Below, one piece after another: positions 48,864 through 58,912 of a stretch of DNA of 64,000 bases. Location of the stretch: positions 1,367,001 to 1,431,000 of the forward strand of contig NZ_CP039740.1 in assembly GCF_005153485.1 (NCBI RefSeq), read 5' to 3'. This DNA is from Pseudolabrys sp. FHR47 (GTDB taxonomy: Bacteria > Pseudomonadota > Alphaproteobacteria > Rhizobiales > Xanthobacteraceae). Made by a program: the position numbers and the translations under genes. The notes under the pieces are model-generated. The model saw only the letters and a list, made by a program, of their open reading frames with translations, ran no database searches and was not told the DNA's origin. Position 1 is the stretch's first letter. Every line of letters begins with the position of its first letter.

Positions 48864-48889
48864 CCCAACCCGGGTTCGCCCGGGTTGGG
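48864..48889 (+). promoter_or_regulatory. Intercistronic UUCG hairpin between dctP and dctQ
   Basis: Perfect 11-base stem CCCAACCCGGG / CCCGGGTTGGG with a TTCG tetraloop, among the most stable RNA hairpins possible. No T-run follows, so read-through into dctQM is expected. It should block 3' exonucleases and stabilise the dctP mRNA. Confidence 0.72.
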
Positions 48890-48933
48890 CTCTCCAAGTG
48901 CCGGAGAGGGTGATCATTTTCCGGATACCGATC

Positions 48934-49491
48934 ATGCGCAACTTCCTCGACAGACTTTACGGACTGGCGCTGTGGGCGGCGGCCTTATGTCTTGCCGCCA
49001 TCGCTTTGCTGGTCGGTGTTCAGCTCACCTTCCGCATTATCGACGGCATCTTGATGCTGCTGCATCTGCCGCCGACCGAATTCCAGATATTGTCGCTCAA
49101 CGAGATCTGCGGTTACACGCTCGCCGCCGCGAGCTTCCTGGCGCTGGCGCCGACGCTGAAAGGCGGCGCGCATATCCGCGTCACCATGGCGCTCAATGTT
49201 CTGGCGCGGCCGTTTCGCCGCGCCGCCGAAATTCTCGCCTTCGGCGTGGCTGCGGGGGTCGGCATCTACATGACCTGGCAGTTCGTCAACTTCGCTTACG
49301 TCTCCTACAAATTCAATGAAGTCTCGGCCGGCGTCGTGCGCGTGCAACTGGCTTATCCGCAGGCGCTCATGGCGCTCGGCGCGCTGATCTTCACCATCGC
49401 ATTGATTGATGAACTCATCGTCATCCTCCGGCGTGGTCGTCCGACCTTCCTCGACGCCGAGGAAGCATTCACCGTCGGCAAAGAGGGCTGA
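48934..49491 (+). CDS. dctQ: TRAP transporter small permease DctQ
   Basis: 185 residues from MRNFLDRLYG (a GTG 12 codons upstream is an alternative). Four membrane helices; the DctQ motif appears around LNEICGYTLAAASFLALAPTLKGGAHIRV. It forms the inner-membrane complex with DctM. It lies 3 bases before dctM. Confidence 0.92.
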   Translation: MRNFLDRLYGLALWAAALCLAAIALLVGVQLTFRIIDGILMLLHLPPTEFQILSLNEICGYTLAAASFLALAPTLKGGAHIRVTMALNVLARPFRRAAEILAFGVAAGVGIYMTWQFVNFAYVSYKFNEVSAGVVRVQLAYPQALMALGALIFTIALIDELIVILRRGRPTFLDAEEAFTVGKEG

Positions 49492-49494
49492 GGC

Positions 49495-50799
49495 ATGAGC
49501 GTCGTCGAATTATCGCTCCTGCTCCTGCTGTTCCTGTTCGTCATCCTGTCGGCCGGCGTGTGGATCGCGCTGGCGCTGACCATTGTCGGCTACATCGCCA
49601 TCGTCATGACGATGTCGACGCCGGCGGGGCAGGTGCTGGCAACCTCGGTCTGGGCGGCGTCGGGTTCATGGGACCTGACCGCGTTGCCGATGTTCATCCT
49701 GATGGGCGAGATTCTGTATCGCACCAAGCTGCCGGACGATATGTTCACCGGCCTGGCGCCGTGGCTGCAGAAGCTGCCGGGTCGGCTGCTACATGTGAAC
49801 GTTGTCGGCTGCGCGATCTTCGCCGCGGTGTCCGGCTCGTCGGCGGCGACCTGCGCCACCATCGGCCGCATCTCGCTGCCGGAATTGGCCAAACGCGGCT
49901 ACGATTCGAAGATGGCGATCGGCACGCTCGCCGGCGCCGGCACGCTCGGCCTGCTCATTCCACCGTCGATCATTCTCATCATCTACGCCACCGTCACCGA
50001 GCAGTCGATCGCGCGGCTCTTCATTGCCGGCGTCATACCGGGCATCATGCTCGCGGTGCTGTTCATGGGTTTCATTATCGTCTGGGCGTTGTTCAACAAG
50101 GACCGCATGCCGGCGCCCGAGCCGGAGATGCCGTGGCGCGAAAGGCTTGCAGCATCGCGCCGGCTCATCCCCGTGACGCTGCTCATTCTTGGCGTGATCG
50201 GATCGATCTATGGCGGGCTTGCCTCGGCGACCGAGGCGGCCGTGGTCGGCGTGTTCCTGTCGCTCGCATTCTCATGGTGGTCGGACACGCTCACCTGGCC
50301 GAATGTCCGCGAGGCGCTGCTCGCCGCGACCAAGACGAGCTGTATGATCGCGTTCATCCTTGCTGGGGCGGCCTATCTCACGGCGGCGATGGGCTTCACC
50401 GGCATTCCGGTGGCGCTGGCCGAGTGGATCACCGCGTTCAAGCTGGCACCGTGGGCGTTGCTGACGGTGCTGACGATTTTCTATGTCGTGCTCGGCTGTT
50501 TCCTCGACGGCATTTCGATGGTGGTGCTCACCACCTCGATCATCATCCCGCTGGTGGAGAAGTCGGGCTTCGATCTGATCTGGTTCGGCATCTACATCGT
50601 GCTGGTGGTTGAGATGGCGCAGATCACGCCGCCCGTCGGCTTCAATCTCTATGTGCTGCAAGGCATGACCGGCCGCAACATCTTCACCATCGGTGCCTAC
50701 ACTTTGCCTCTGTTTCTGCTGATGGTGGTTGCCGTCGCGCTGGTCGCCATATTCCCCGGCATCGCTTTGTGGCTGCCCTCTACGATGCTGGATCGCTAG
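49495..50799 (+). CDS. dctM: TRAP transporter large permease DctM
   Basis: 434 residues, about 12 membrane helices. Conserved DctM segments: SGSSAATCATIGRISLPEL, IGTLAGAGTLGLLIPPSI, AEWITAF, VLGCFLDGISMVVLTT and ITPPVGFNLYVLQG. It couples Na+ flux to substrate import. Last gene of the operon, followed by a Rho-independent terminator. Confidence 0.94.
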   Translation: MSVVELSLLLLLFLFVILSAGVWIALALTIVGYIAIVMTMSTPAGQVLATSVWAASGSWDLTALPMFILMGEILYRTKLPDDMFTGLAPWLQKLPGRLLHVNVVGCAIFAAVSGSSAATCATIGRISLPELAKRGYDSKMAIGTLAGAGTLGLLIPPSIILIIYATVTEQSIARLFIAGVIPGIMLAVLFMGFIIVWALFNKDRMPAPEPEMPWRERLAASRRLIPVTLLILGVIGSIYGGLASATEAAVVGVFLSLAFSWWSDTLTWPNVREALLAATKTSCMIAFILAGAAYLTAAMGFTGIPVALAEWITAFKLAPWALLTVLTIFYVVLGCFLDGISMVVLTTSIIIPLVEKSGFDLIWFGIYIVLVVEMAQITPPVGFNLYVLQGMTGRNIFTIGAYTLPLFLLMVVAVALVAIFPGIALWLPSTMLDR

Positions 50800-50824
50800 C
50801 GAAGCGGCTACAATTCAACGAACG

Positions 50825-50858
50825 AAGCCGGCGCGTGAGGCTCACGCGCCGGCTTTTC
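50825..50858 (+). terminator. Rho-independent terminator of the TRAP operon
   Basis: AAGCCGGCGCGTG / CACGCGCCGGCTT stem (13 pairs, 5-base loop) followed by TTC and further T-rich sequence, 26 bases after the dctM stop. Confidence 0.88.
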
Positions 50859-50879
50859 ATTTAGATGTACCGCAGTCGT

Positions 50880-50912
50880 CGTAGCCCGGATGGAGCGCAG
50901 CGAAATCCGGGA
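50880..50912. repeat. Short palindromic repeat, GTAGCCCGGAT...ATCCGGG type
   Basis: CCCGGAT (50885-50891) and ATCCGGG (50905-50911) pair around GGAGCGCAGCGAA. This GTAGCCCGGATnGAGCGnAGCGnnATCCGGG pattern is a widespread intergenic hairpin repeat in proteobacteria. It lies behind the DUF3309 gene (minus strand) and may serve as its transcript end. Confidence 0.6.
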
Positions 50913-50928
50913 CAAGAGGCGGTTTGTC

Positions 50929-51093
50929 TCAAAGCCGTCCCATCAAGACGAGGATCAGCAGCACGATAATCACAAGGCCCAGACCGCCGCCGCCGTAGTA
51001 GCCGGTGCCGTAGAACGGGCCGCCGCCGATGCCGGAAAAGCCGCCGAGCAAGGCGATGATGAGAATAATCAGAATGATGGTGCCGATCGACAT
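50929..51093 (-). CDS. DUF3309 family small membrane protein (54 aa)
   Basis: Too short for most gene finders, but AAGGAG lies at good distance before the ATG at 51093. The layout MSIGTIILIILIIALLGG, then a Gly/Tyr-rich turn (FYGTGYYGGGG), then GLGLVIIVLLILVLMGRL is the DUF3309 pattern: two membrane helices joined by a glycine-rich loop. Abundant in alpha- and betaproteobacteria, often stress-linked; function unknown. Confidence 0.82.
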   Translation of the reverse strand: MSIGTIILIILIIALLGGFSGIGGGPFYGTGYYGGGGLGLVIIVLLILVLMGRL

Positions 51094-51240
51094 CGCGCAC
51101 GTCTCCTTGGAATCGTTGCAGTAAATAGGGTCGGTTCGATTCTTGGCGCGCGACTTGAGGCGCATAGCCGCATCGTCGACGCGATTGTCAACGGAACAGT
51201 GCCGGGAAGGTTCCTCCTGTGCGGCACAAATGTGGCCGGA

Positions 51241-51276
51241 AAAAACAAACAGCCCCGGATTGCTCCGGGGCTGTTT
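51241..51276 (-). terminator. Rho-independent terminator of the OmpA-family gene
   Basis: AAACAGCCCCGGA / TCCGGGGCTGTTT, a 13-base perfect stem with a TTGC loop. On the minus strand it is followed by TTTGTTTTTT (51241-51246 region), a clear U-tract. It lies about 90 bases after the OmpA-protein stop, beyond a repeat element. Confidence 0.88.
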
Positions 51277-51294
51277 ATTATTCTCGGTTTCGCC

Positions 51295-51362
51295 GTTCGT
51301 CCCCACGCAAGCGGGGCCCCCTCTGATTGTTAACTGGGTTCCCGCTTGCGCGGGAACGAACG
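51295..51362. repeat. Paired inverted repeat, GTCCCC...GCGGGG class variant
   Basis: TTCGTCCCCACGCAAGCGGGG and its inverted partner CCCGCTTGCGCGGGAACGAA enclose about 25 bases. Same architecture as 10017/10457 but with diverged arms. It lies in the 3' untranslated region of the OmpA-family gene. Confidence 0.75.
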
Positions 51363-51365
51363 GAG

Positions 51366-53195
51366 TTATCTTCCCGCCTGCCGGTCGATCAGCGGCGTGA
51401 TGCGCCGCACGGCGACGCGGCGGTTCTCCTCCGAGGGGCCGTCGGTCGGCACCTTGAGGTTCTGTTCGCCGTAGCCTTGGGTGACGAGGTTTTCCGGCGG
51501 CACCCCGAACTGTTCGGTCAGCGCCACCGCCACGGCTTCGGCGCGGCGGTCGGACAAAGACAGATTGTCGTCGTCCGTGCCGACGGCGTCGGTATGGCCC
51601 TCGATCAGGAACACCTCGCGCGGGTTCTTGGCGATCGCCTGACTGATGCCGTCGGCGATCACAGAAAGCCGGTCGATCTGTTCCGGCGTCAATTGCCACG
51701 AGCCGGTCTCGAAGTGAATGTCGAGATCGACGCGCGGCATGTAGGCGCGCAGCGGCTCGCTGTAGCGCACTTCCTCGAGCGTATAGCGGCGGTCGATGTA
51801 CTGGATCGGCGGCGCCAGGAACAGCGCGAAGATCGCATTGCGGTTGGCGCGGCGGCCGTCGAGGATGTAGCGCTCCGGCGGACCGCGCCAGCGCGGCGGC
51901 GGTACGTTGACGAAGAAGCCGGGCCGTGCGCCGGCGAAGCGGTTGTCGATGATGATCACCTCGCGGCCGTCGCGGTCGCGCCGCACGCGGCGGATGAGGC
52001 GGCCGTCGCGGCCGGTCGTGGTGACGATTTGCGTGCCGTCGGGGCGGACGATGATGCTGATCGTATCGTTGCCGCGCTGCGTTACGCGCACATCACGCGC
52101 ATCGATGGCGAAGCGATCGGCCTCGTTGTGGCGGATGATGGTGCGGTTGCCGTCGCGCACGATGGTGCGGTCGCCTTCGCTGATGATCGTGCGGCTACCC
52201 TCGCGCGTTTCGCGCCGGTCGCGGCGGATGTCGTCGAAGCCGCGCTGCGGGCCCTGATTGTCGCGGCGAATGAATTCGCTGGCGCTGCGGGCCTGGGTCG
52301 GCGGCGGTGGCGGCGCGGCGGCCGGGCGATTGCCTTGTGGCGCACGCTGCACGGTCGCGGGTTGCGCCTGCTGGTTCGGCGCCGGTTGTTGTTGCGCAGC
52401 CGGCGGCGGCGGCGCGGTCTGAGCGGCTGGTGGCGGCGCGGGCGGCGGCGATGCGCGCGTGGCTCCCGCAGGCGGTGCGGGCGGCGGCGGTGAGGCGCGC
52501 GTCACCGGGGGAGCCGACGGCGGGCTCGACTGCGCGGCGGGTGCTGCGGGCTTCGGCTCCTCTTTCTTCGGCTCGGGCCCAGGAGTTTGCTGTACGGCGG
52601 CTGGCGCTGGCGGCGCAGCCGGCTTCGGTTGTTCTGCCGCCGGTGGCGGAGGCGGATTTGGTCGCTGCGCCGCTGGCGGCGGTCCCGGCGGTCGCTCGCC
52701 GCGCTGCGCTTCGGGCGGCCTTTCGCCACGGGGCGGCGGCGCTTGCGGAGCAGTCGCCGGTGCTTGTGCGGCCGGTGCCCGCGGCGCGGGAGTCTGCGTA
52801 GCCGGGGGCTGCGGCGGCTGCGGACGCTCGGCAGCAGGCGGCGCGGGCGGCTTCGGTTGGGCCACTGGCGGTGGCGGCGGAGGCGCGGGGCGTTGCGCCG
52901 CCGGTGGCGGCGGAGGGGCGGGTGGCTTGGCAGCCGGTGGCGGCGCTGGTTGCGGCGCAGGTGCCGCGGCGGGAGGCGGCGGTGGTGCTGCCGGCGGCTT
53001 GGAAACCGGAGCCGGCGCCGCGGGCTTCTTTTGCTCTTCCTTCTTCCGCTTCTCCTCCTCGGTCGGTGGCGGTGCGGGCGGCGCCTGCGCGATCAAGATG
53101 CCGGCGGGAGTCGCAGTCGCGCCCGCAACCGGAAACGCCAGAGTGGCGGCGGTGAGGGCGGTGCAGGCCAGAAGCAGCGGGCGGACGGATATCAT
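51366..53195 (-). CDS. OmpA-family protein with long proline-rich region
   Basis: 609 residues from MISVRPLLLACTAL, with AGGAG upstream and a signal peptide (about 1-25). Residues about 35-320 are a low-complexity Pro/Ala/Gln/Lys tract. A middle region has short repeats of the form (D/E)GxRTI(I/V) (EGDRTIVRDGNRTII). The C-terminal OmpA/peptidoglycan-binding domain (about 480-600) has the usual LIEGHTDAVGTDDDN, LSDRRAEAVA and the Arg of GYGEQNLKVP..NRRVAVR. The protein would bind peptidoglycan and reach across the periplasm with its Pro-rich arm. Confidence 0.88.
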   Translation of the reverse strand: MISVRPLLLACTALTAATLAFPVAGATATPAGILIAQAPPAPPPTEEEKRKKEEQKKPAAPAPVSKPPAAPPPPPAAAPAPQPAPPPAAKPPAPPPPPAAQRPAPPPPPPVAQPKPPAPPAAERPQPPQPPATQTPAPRAPAAQAPATAPQAPPPRGERPPEAQRGERPPGPPPAAQRPNPPPPPAAEQPKPAAPPAPAAVQQTPGPEPKKEEPKPAAPAAQSSPPSAPPVTRASPPPPAPPAGATRASPPPAPPPAAQTAPPPPAAQQQPAPNQQAQPATVQRAPQGNRPAAAPPPPPTQARSASEFIRRDNQGPQRGFDDIRRDRRETREGSRTIISEGDRTIVRDGNRTIIRHNEADRFAIDARDVRVTQRGNDTISIIVRPDGTQIVTTTGRDGRLIRRVRRDRDGREVIIIDNRFAGARPGFFVNVPPPRWRGPPERYILDGRRANRNAIFALFLAPPIQYIDRRYTLEEVRYSEPLRAYMPRVDLDIHFETGSWQLTPEQIDRLSVIADGISQAIAKNPREVFLIEGHTDAVGTDDDNLSLSDRRAEAVAVALTEQFGVPPENLVTQGYGEQNLKVPTDGPSEENRRVAVRRITPLIDRQAGR

Positions 53196-53428
53196 TGAGG
53201 CAGAACTCCTGTCGGGAAAAGAGCGCGGGCTAGGCAAAGAGCCGATGCGCTTTTGAGCATTCCGCTGCGCGGAATGAAGGTTGTCGCATCGTTAACGTCA
53301 TCGCGATGCTGCGGTTCCGCGTCTGAATTGCCTCTGAACGGATTGAGGCCGAATTGTCGCCAAGTGGTGTCACAAGTGGTGTCGACGTTTTGCTTTCGCG
53401 CTGCGGCATCCTTATTGTCCAGCCGCCA

Positions 53429-55021
53429 ATGACCGACGATCAGAACCAGCGTCTCAACCGGGCTCTTGCCGCCTATCTGCGCCAGGAGGTGCAGGCGCCC
53501 GCTTTGGCGATTGCGGACTTTCTCGACATTCTTGTCGAGGATGCACGGCGTCTCGGGGCCGACGATCTGCTCGGCGATCTCGATCGCATGCAGAGCGCGG
53601 CGACCAAGCTCAACGCCTTCGTCGGCGCGGTGGTCGCCGACTCAGGGGGCGACCGCAAGCTCGGCGAGAACGACAGCGAGTTCAACCGCCGCATCCGCCA
53701 CGACCTGCGCACGCCGCTCAATGCCGTCATCGGCTATAGCGAGATGCTGATTGAGGACATGGAAGGCCAAGATGATGCGCCGCTGCGCGATGACCTCGTG
53801 CGGCTCAAGCATGCAGCCGACCAGTTGCTCGGCCAGATCGACGCCATGGCCGCGCTCACCCATATCGAGGCCTCGTCGATCGCCCACGAGGACAAGCTTG
53901 CCGCCCATGCCGGCATCGTCGCCGAGGTGCTGCGCACCGTCGAGCCGCTCAAGGCCGATGCCTCGCATCTCACCGACCGGCAAAGCCGCATTCTGGTTGT
54001 CGACGACAACGCCGCCAATCGCGACGTGCTGGAGCGCCGCCTCACGAGAGAGGGCCATGCCGTCGTCACCGCCGCCGACGGCGCGCAGGCGCTCAGGCTG
54101 ATGGGAGAACACGATTTTGATCTCGTGCTGCTCGATCTCATCATGCCGGAGATCGGCGGCTTCGATGTGCTCACGCGGCTCAAGAGCGACGCATCAACGC
54201 GCCACATTCCGGTGATCGTCATTTCGGCGCTCGACGAACTCGACAGCGTCGTGCGCTGCATCGAAGCCGGCGCCGAGGACTATCTGTCCAAACCGTTCGA
54301 CCCGATCCTGCTGCGCAGCCGCATCAACTCATCACTGGAAAAGAAGTGGCTGCGCGACCGCGAGAAGAAGTTCGTTGCCGATCTGGAGAGCGAGAAGCGC
54401 AAATCGGAAGCGCTGCTGCTCAACATCCTGCCGCCGAGCATCGTCAAGCGCATGCGCGACGGCGAAGTCAGGATCGCCGATCAGGTCCATGAAGCGACCA
54501 TCCTGTTCTGCGACCTCGCCGGATTCACCGTCGTGTCCGGCGCCATGCCGGCCGCGCGCGTGCTCGAATTTCTCGGCGAAATCTTCACTCGGTTCGACGC
54601 ACTGGCCACCGAGGCCGGCGTCGAGAAGATCAAGACCATCGGCGATGCCTATATGGCGGCGGCCGGCATCCCCGAGCCGCAAGCCGACCATGCCGAGCGC
54701 ATCGCGCGGCTCGCCCCGCGCATGATGGGCGCCGTGCGCGACGTCGCCGGTGCCACCGGGCTCGCGCTCGAGGCCCGCATCGGCATCCACACCGGACCGA
54801 TCGTCGCCGGCGTCATCGGCACCCACAAATTCGCCTATGACGTCTGGGGCGACAGCGTGAACACCGCGAGCCGCATGGAGTCGCACTCGGTCAACGGCCG
54901 CATCCATATCACCGAGGCGACCCGCCAGGCGCTCGGCGAGGGCTTTCCGGTCGAGCCGCGCGGCATCATCGAGGTCAAGGGCAAGGGCCCGATGCAGACC
55001 TATTTTCTGCTGGAGCCGTGA
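53429..55021 (+). CDS. HisKA-REC-adenylate cyclase (class III) signalling protein
   Basis: 530 residues from ATG 53429. A HisKA-type dimer/phosphoacceptor helix with H91 ([20 protein letters not shown]) is present, but no ATPase domain follows. Next comes a receiver domain (about 186-305, phospho-Asp D236 in VLLDLIMP, Lys in SKPF). A coupling helix ([13 protein letters not shown]) leads to a class III cyclase domain (about 350-525). Metal Asp residues are D362 and D406. The adenine-specifying pair is present as K402 (EKIKTIGD) and the Asp of YDVWGD, so ATP is the predicted substrate. A separate kinase, probably the next gene, would have to phosphorylate it. Confidence 0.88.
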   Translation: MTDDQNQRLNRALAAYLRQEVQAPALAIADFLDILVEDARRLGADDLLGDLDRMQSAATKLNAFVGAVVADSGGDRKLGENDSEFNRRIRHDLRTPLNAVIGYSEMLIEDMEGQDDAPLRDDLVRLKHAADQLLGQIDAMAALTHIEASSIAHEDKLAAHAGIVAEVLRTVEPLKADASHLTDRQSRILVVDDNAANRDVLERRLTREGHAVVTAADGAQALRLMGEHDFDLVLLDLIMPEIGGFDVLTRLKSDASTRHIPVIVISALDELDSVVRCIEAGAEDYLSKPFDPILLRSRINSSLEKKWLRDREKKFVADLESEKRKSEALLLNILPPSIVKRMRDGEVRIADQVHEATILFCDLAGFTVVSGAMPAARVLEFLGEIFTRFDALATEAGVEKIKTIGDAYMAAAGIPEPQADHAERIARLAPRMMGAVRDVAGATGLALEARIGIHTGPIVAGVIGTHKFAYDVWGDSVNTASRMESHSVNGRIHITEATRQALGEGFPVEPRGIIEVKGKGPMQTYFLLEP

Positions 55022-55094
55022 GCGCGCATGTCTTACAGATTTGGCGTAAATCTCGACGCTGCAAGAATGCGGGGCTGATGCCGTGCAGGCAACC

Positions 55095-57026
<1,932 letters not shown>

Positions 57027-57049
57027 CGGAATGTAAGAAGGCCTGAGCG

Positions 57050-57415
57050 ATGAAAGTACTGCTGGTCGAAGACAATGAGATGAACCGCGACATGCTCTCG
57101 CGCCGCCTCGCGCGCAACGGCTATGAGGTGGTGATGGCGGTGGACGGCCAGCAGGCGATTACGATGGCGGGCTCCGAGAGCCCAGACATTATCCTGATGG
57201 ACATGAGTCTGCCGGTCATCGATGGCTGGGAAGCGACGCGGCGCGTCAAGGCCGACCCGTCGACCAAGGCGATTCCGGTGATCGCGCTCACCGCGCATGC
57301 GATGGCCGAAGACGAGAAGAAAGCGCGCGACGCCGGCTGCGACGATTTCGACACCAAGCCGGTCGATATCCAGCGGCTCGTCGGAAAAATCAACGCGCTG
57401 TTGGATGGTAAATAG
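57050..57415 (+). CDS. Single-domain response regulator (DivK/CheY-like)
   Basis: 121 residues. Complete receiver: E7-D8 (LLVEDNEMNR), phospho-acceptor D51 in IILMDMSLP, Thr in IALTAHAM, Lys in DTKPVD. The EDNEMNRDMLSRRL form is that of relay receivers paired with hybrid kinases. It ends the signalling operon; the TusA/DsrE cluster starts 256 bases later on the same strand. Confidence 0.92.
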   Translation: MKVLLVEDNEMNRDMLSRRLARNGYEVVMAVDGQQAITMAGSESPDIILMDMSLPVIDGWEATRRVKADPSTKAIPVIALTAHAMAEDEKKARDAGCDDFDTKPVDIQRLVGKINALLDGK

Positions 57416-57671
57416 CTTTCTTGACCGGGCCTTTTTCGGCCACTAGTGTTTTGCATAGAGCGACCTCGCTAGAACGCCATGCTCCGTGCGGGCTGGATGC
57501 GCCGGTTTCCGGTGCGGCGTGCCGGTTTTCCGGCTCGGCGTAATGTCGGCGAAGTCCGCTCCTTTCCCATGACGTCGATGGTCCGTCGGCGCGCGTGACG
57601 CGCGTCGATCTGACATGTCTCTTTCACTGGGTCGCCGCGCGCCGCAGGGCGTCTCGGCGAAAGGATTATTC

Positions 57672-57932
57672 GTGCCCGAATCCGCTCGCCTGAGTGCTCC
57701 GCCGCATGCGGACGATGAATGGAATGCCGGCGATCTCGGCTGCGGCGAGCTTGTGCTCGACCTGCGCAAACGTCTGCGCGCCATGCCGGGCAGCGTCATC
57801 AAGGTGATTTCGCACGATCCCGGCGCGATCGAGGATTTGCCAGCCTGGTGCCGGCTGACGCGCAACGAACTTGTCCATCACGACCCCGTCTCGAAAAGCT
57901 TCTGGATCAGATCGCGCACCGACTGGAATTGA
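57672..57932 (+). CDS. TusA-like sulfur-carrier protein
   Basis: 86 residues from GTG 57672, chosen for the AAAGGA ribosome site six bases upstream; an ATG at 57615 would add 19 residues of unconserved appearance. The TusA fold is visible: WNAGDLGCGELVLDLRKRL with C24 at the place of the sulfur-carrying Cys of TusA, then IKVISHDPGAIEDLPAWCR with C60. The usual CPxP is CGEL, so the prolines are lost while the Cys stays. It should carry a persulfide in the cytosol. First gene of a five-gene same-strand cluster; the second domain copy is fused in the last gene. Confidence 0.82.
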   Translation: MPESARLSAPPHADDEWNAGDLGCGELVLDLRKRLRAMPGSVIKVISHDPGAIEDLPAWCRLTRNELVHHDPVSKSFWIRSRTDWN

Positions 57933-57973
57933 TCTGACCCCGCTAAATCATCACCAACCCCAAGGAGAATGTG

Positions 57974-58336
57974 ATGCCCGGTAAATTCGTCGTCAGCCTG
58001 ACCTCTGCCAAGGACAACACCGACAAGGCGACCGTCGCCTTCGTCGTCGCCAACGCCGCCGTCGCCTCCGACAAGAAGACGCTGGTGTTCCTGTCGATCG
58101 AAGGCACCCGCCTGTCGCAGAAGGGTTATGCCGACGACATCCATGAGGAAGGCTTCGCGGCGCTCAAGGACCTGATGAAGAACTTCGTCGAGGCCGGTGG
58201 CGAAATCTACGTCTGCTCGCCCTGCTTCAAGAAGCGGGCGCTCGACGAGAACAACCTCATTCCCGGCGCCGTGATCGTCGGCGGCGCCAAGCTTGTCGAG
58301 TTCATGGGCGAGGGTGCTCCGAGCGTCAGCTACTGA
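57974..58336 (+). CDS. DsrE-family sulfur-relay protein
   Basis: 120 residues from ATG 57974 behind AAGGAG. The DsrE fold shows ATVAFVVANAAVASDKKTLV at the start and the family cysteine motif IYVCSPCFKKRAL (C81, C84), followed by GAVIVGGAKLVEFMGEG. DsrE proteins form oligomers that pass persulfide sulfur to or from TusA. Its place directly after the TusA-like gene supports that pairing. The whole protein is cytosolic, without signal peptide. Confidence 0.88.
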   Translation: MPGKFVVSLTSAKDNTDKATVAFVVANAAVASDKKTLVFLSIEGTRLSQKGYADDIHEEGFAALKDLMKNFVEAGGEIYVCSPCFKKRALDENNLIPGAVIVGGAKLVEFMGEGAPSVSY

Positions 58337-58363
58337 CGTTCGGCAACGGAAAGGACCGCGGAG

Positions 58364-58900
58364 ATGATTCCGTATCGGCTGATGATCGTTCTGTTCGTCG
58401 CGGCCGCGCTTGGTTATGCCGGCTTGAGCTTCGCGCTGTTCGAGATGCCGGCGACGGCAGCCGACGCCGAGAACTGCGGCTTCCTGCCGGGCGAGTTCGT
58501 CGAAGCCGGCAAGCTGACCTACGAGCGATCCGAAGCCTGGTGGGTCAGCTTCCAGCGCAAGGATGAGATATTCACCGCCATCTCCGTCGGTCTCGCCGTT
58601 GCCTTCATGGGCTTTGCCCTCACCACAGCGCGCCGCGGCGGCGGGCGCACCGCCGGTGGCGCGGCCCTCGGCGGCGGCGTTCTGGCGCTGTCGGCGCTGT
58701 GCGTAAGTTGCCTTGCGCCGGTGCTGTCGGTGGTCGGCCTCGGTCTTGCCGGCACCTTGCTCGCCGGCGTGCCGAAATGGCTGCTCATGCTGAACACATT
58801 GATGCTGACCGGCTGGGGCACGCTCTATCTCAGCCGGCGCGCCAACGCGTCATGCGCGCTGCCGCAATCCACGCTGCCGGCCGCGCCAAAAACGATCTGA
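58364..58900 (+). CDS. Membrane protein with intramembrane CxxC, unknown family
   Basis: 178 residues, about four membrane helices (5-25, 68-88, 100-120, 125-145). A periplasmic loop (about 28-62) carries C38. The third helix holds C113-V-S-C116 followed by LAP (ALCVSCLAPVLSVVGLG), reminiscent of the paired Cys helix of MerT-type transporters, though no homology is claimed. The C-terminus is short and cytosolic. Between a DsrE protein and a periplasmic protein, it is a candidate for moving sulfur or a thiol across the membrane. Not recognised otherwise. Confidence 0.75.
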   Translation: MIPYRLMIVLFVAAALGYAGLSFALFEMPATAADAENCGFLPGEFVEAGKLTYERSEAWWVSFQRKDEIFTAISVGLAVAFMGFALTTARRGGGRTAGGAALGGGVLALSALCVSCLAPVLSVVGLGLAGTLLAGVPKWLLMLNTLMLTGWGTLYLSRRANASCALPQSTLPAAPKTI

Positions 58901-58912
58901 GGGGGAACGACA

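Noticed and set aside
52459..53256. Gly-rich plus-strand frame opposite the OmpA-family gene
   Set aside because: It is the antisense reading of proline codons (CCG/CGG). No ribosome site or known domain; the minus-strand protein has signal peptide and OmpA domain.
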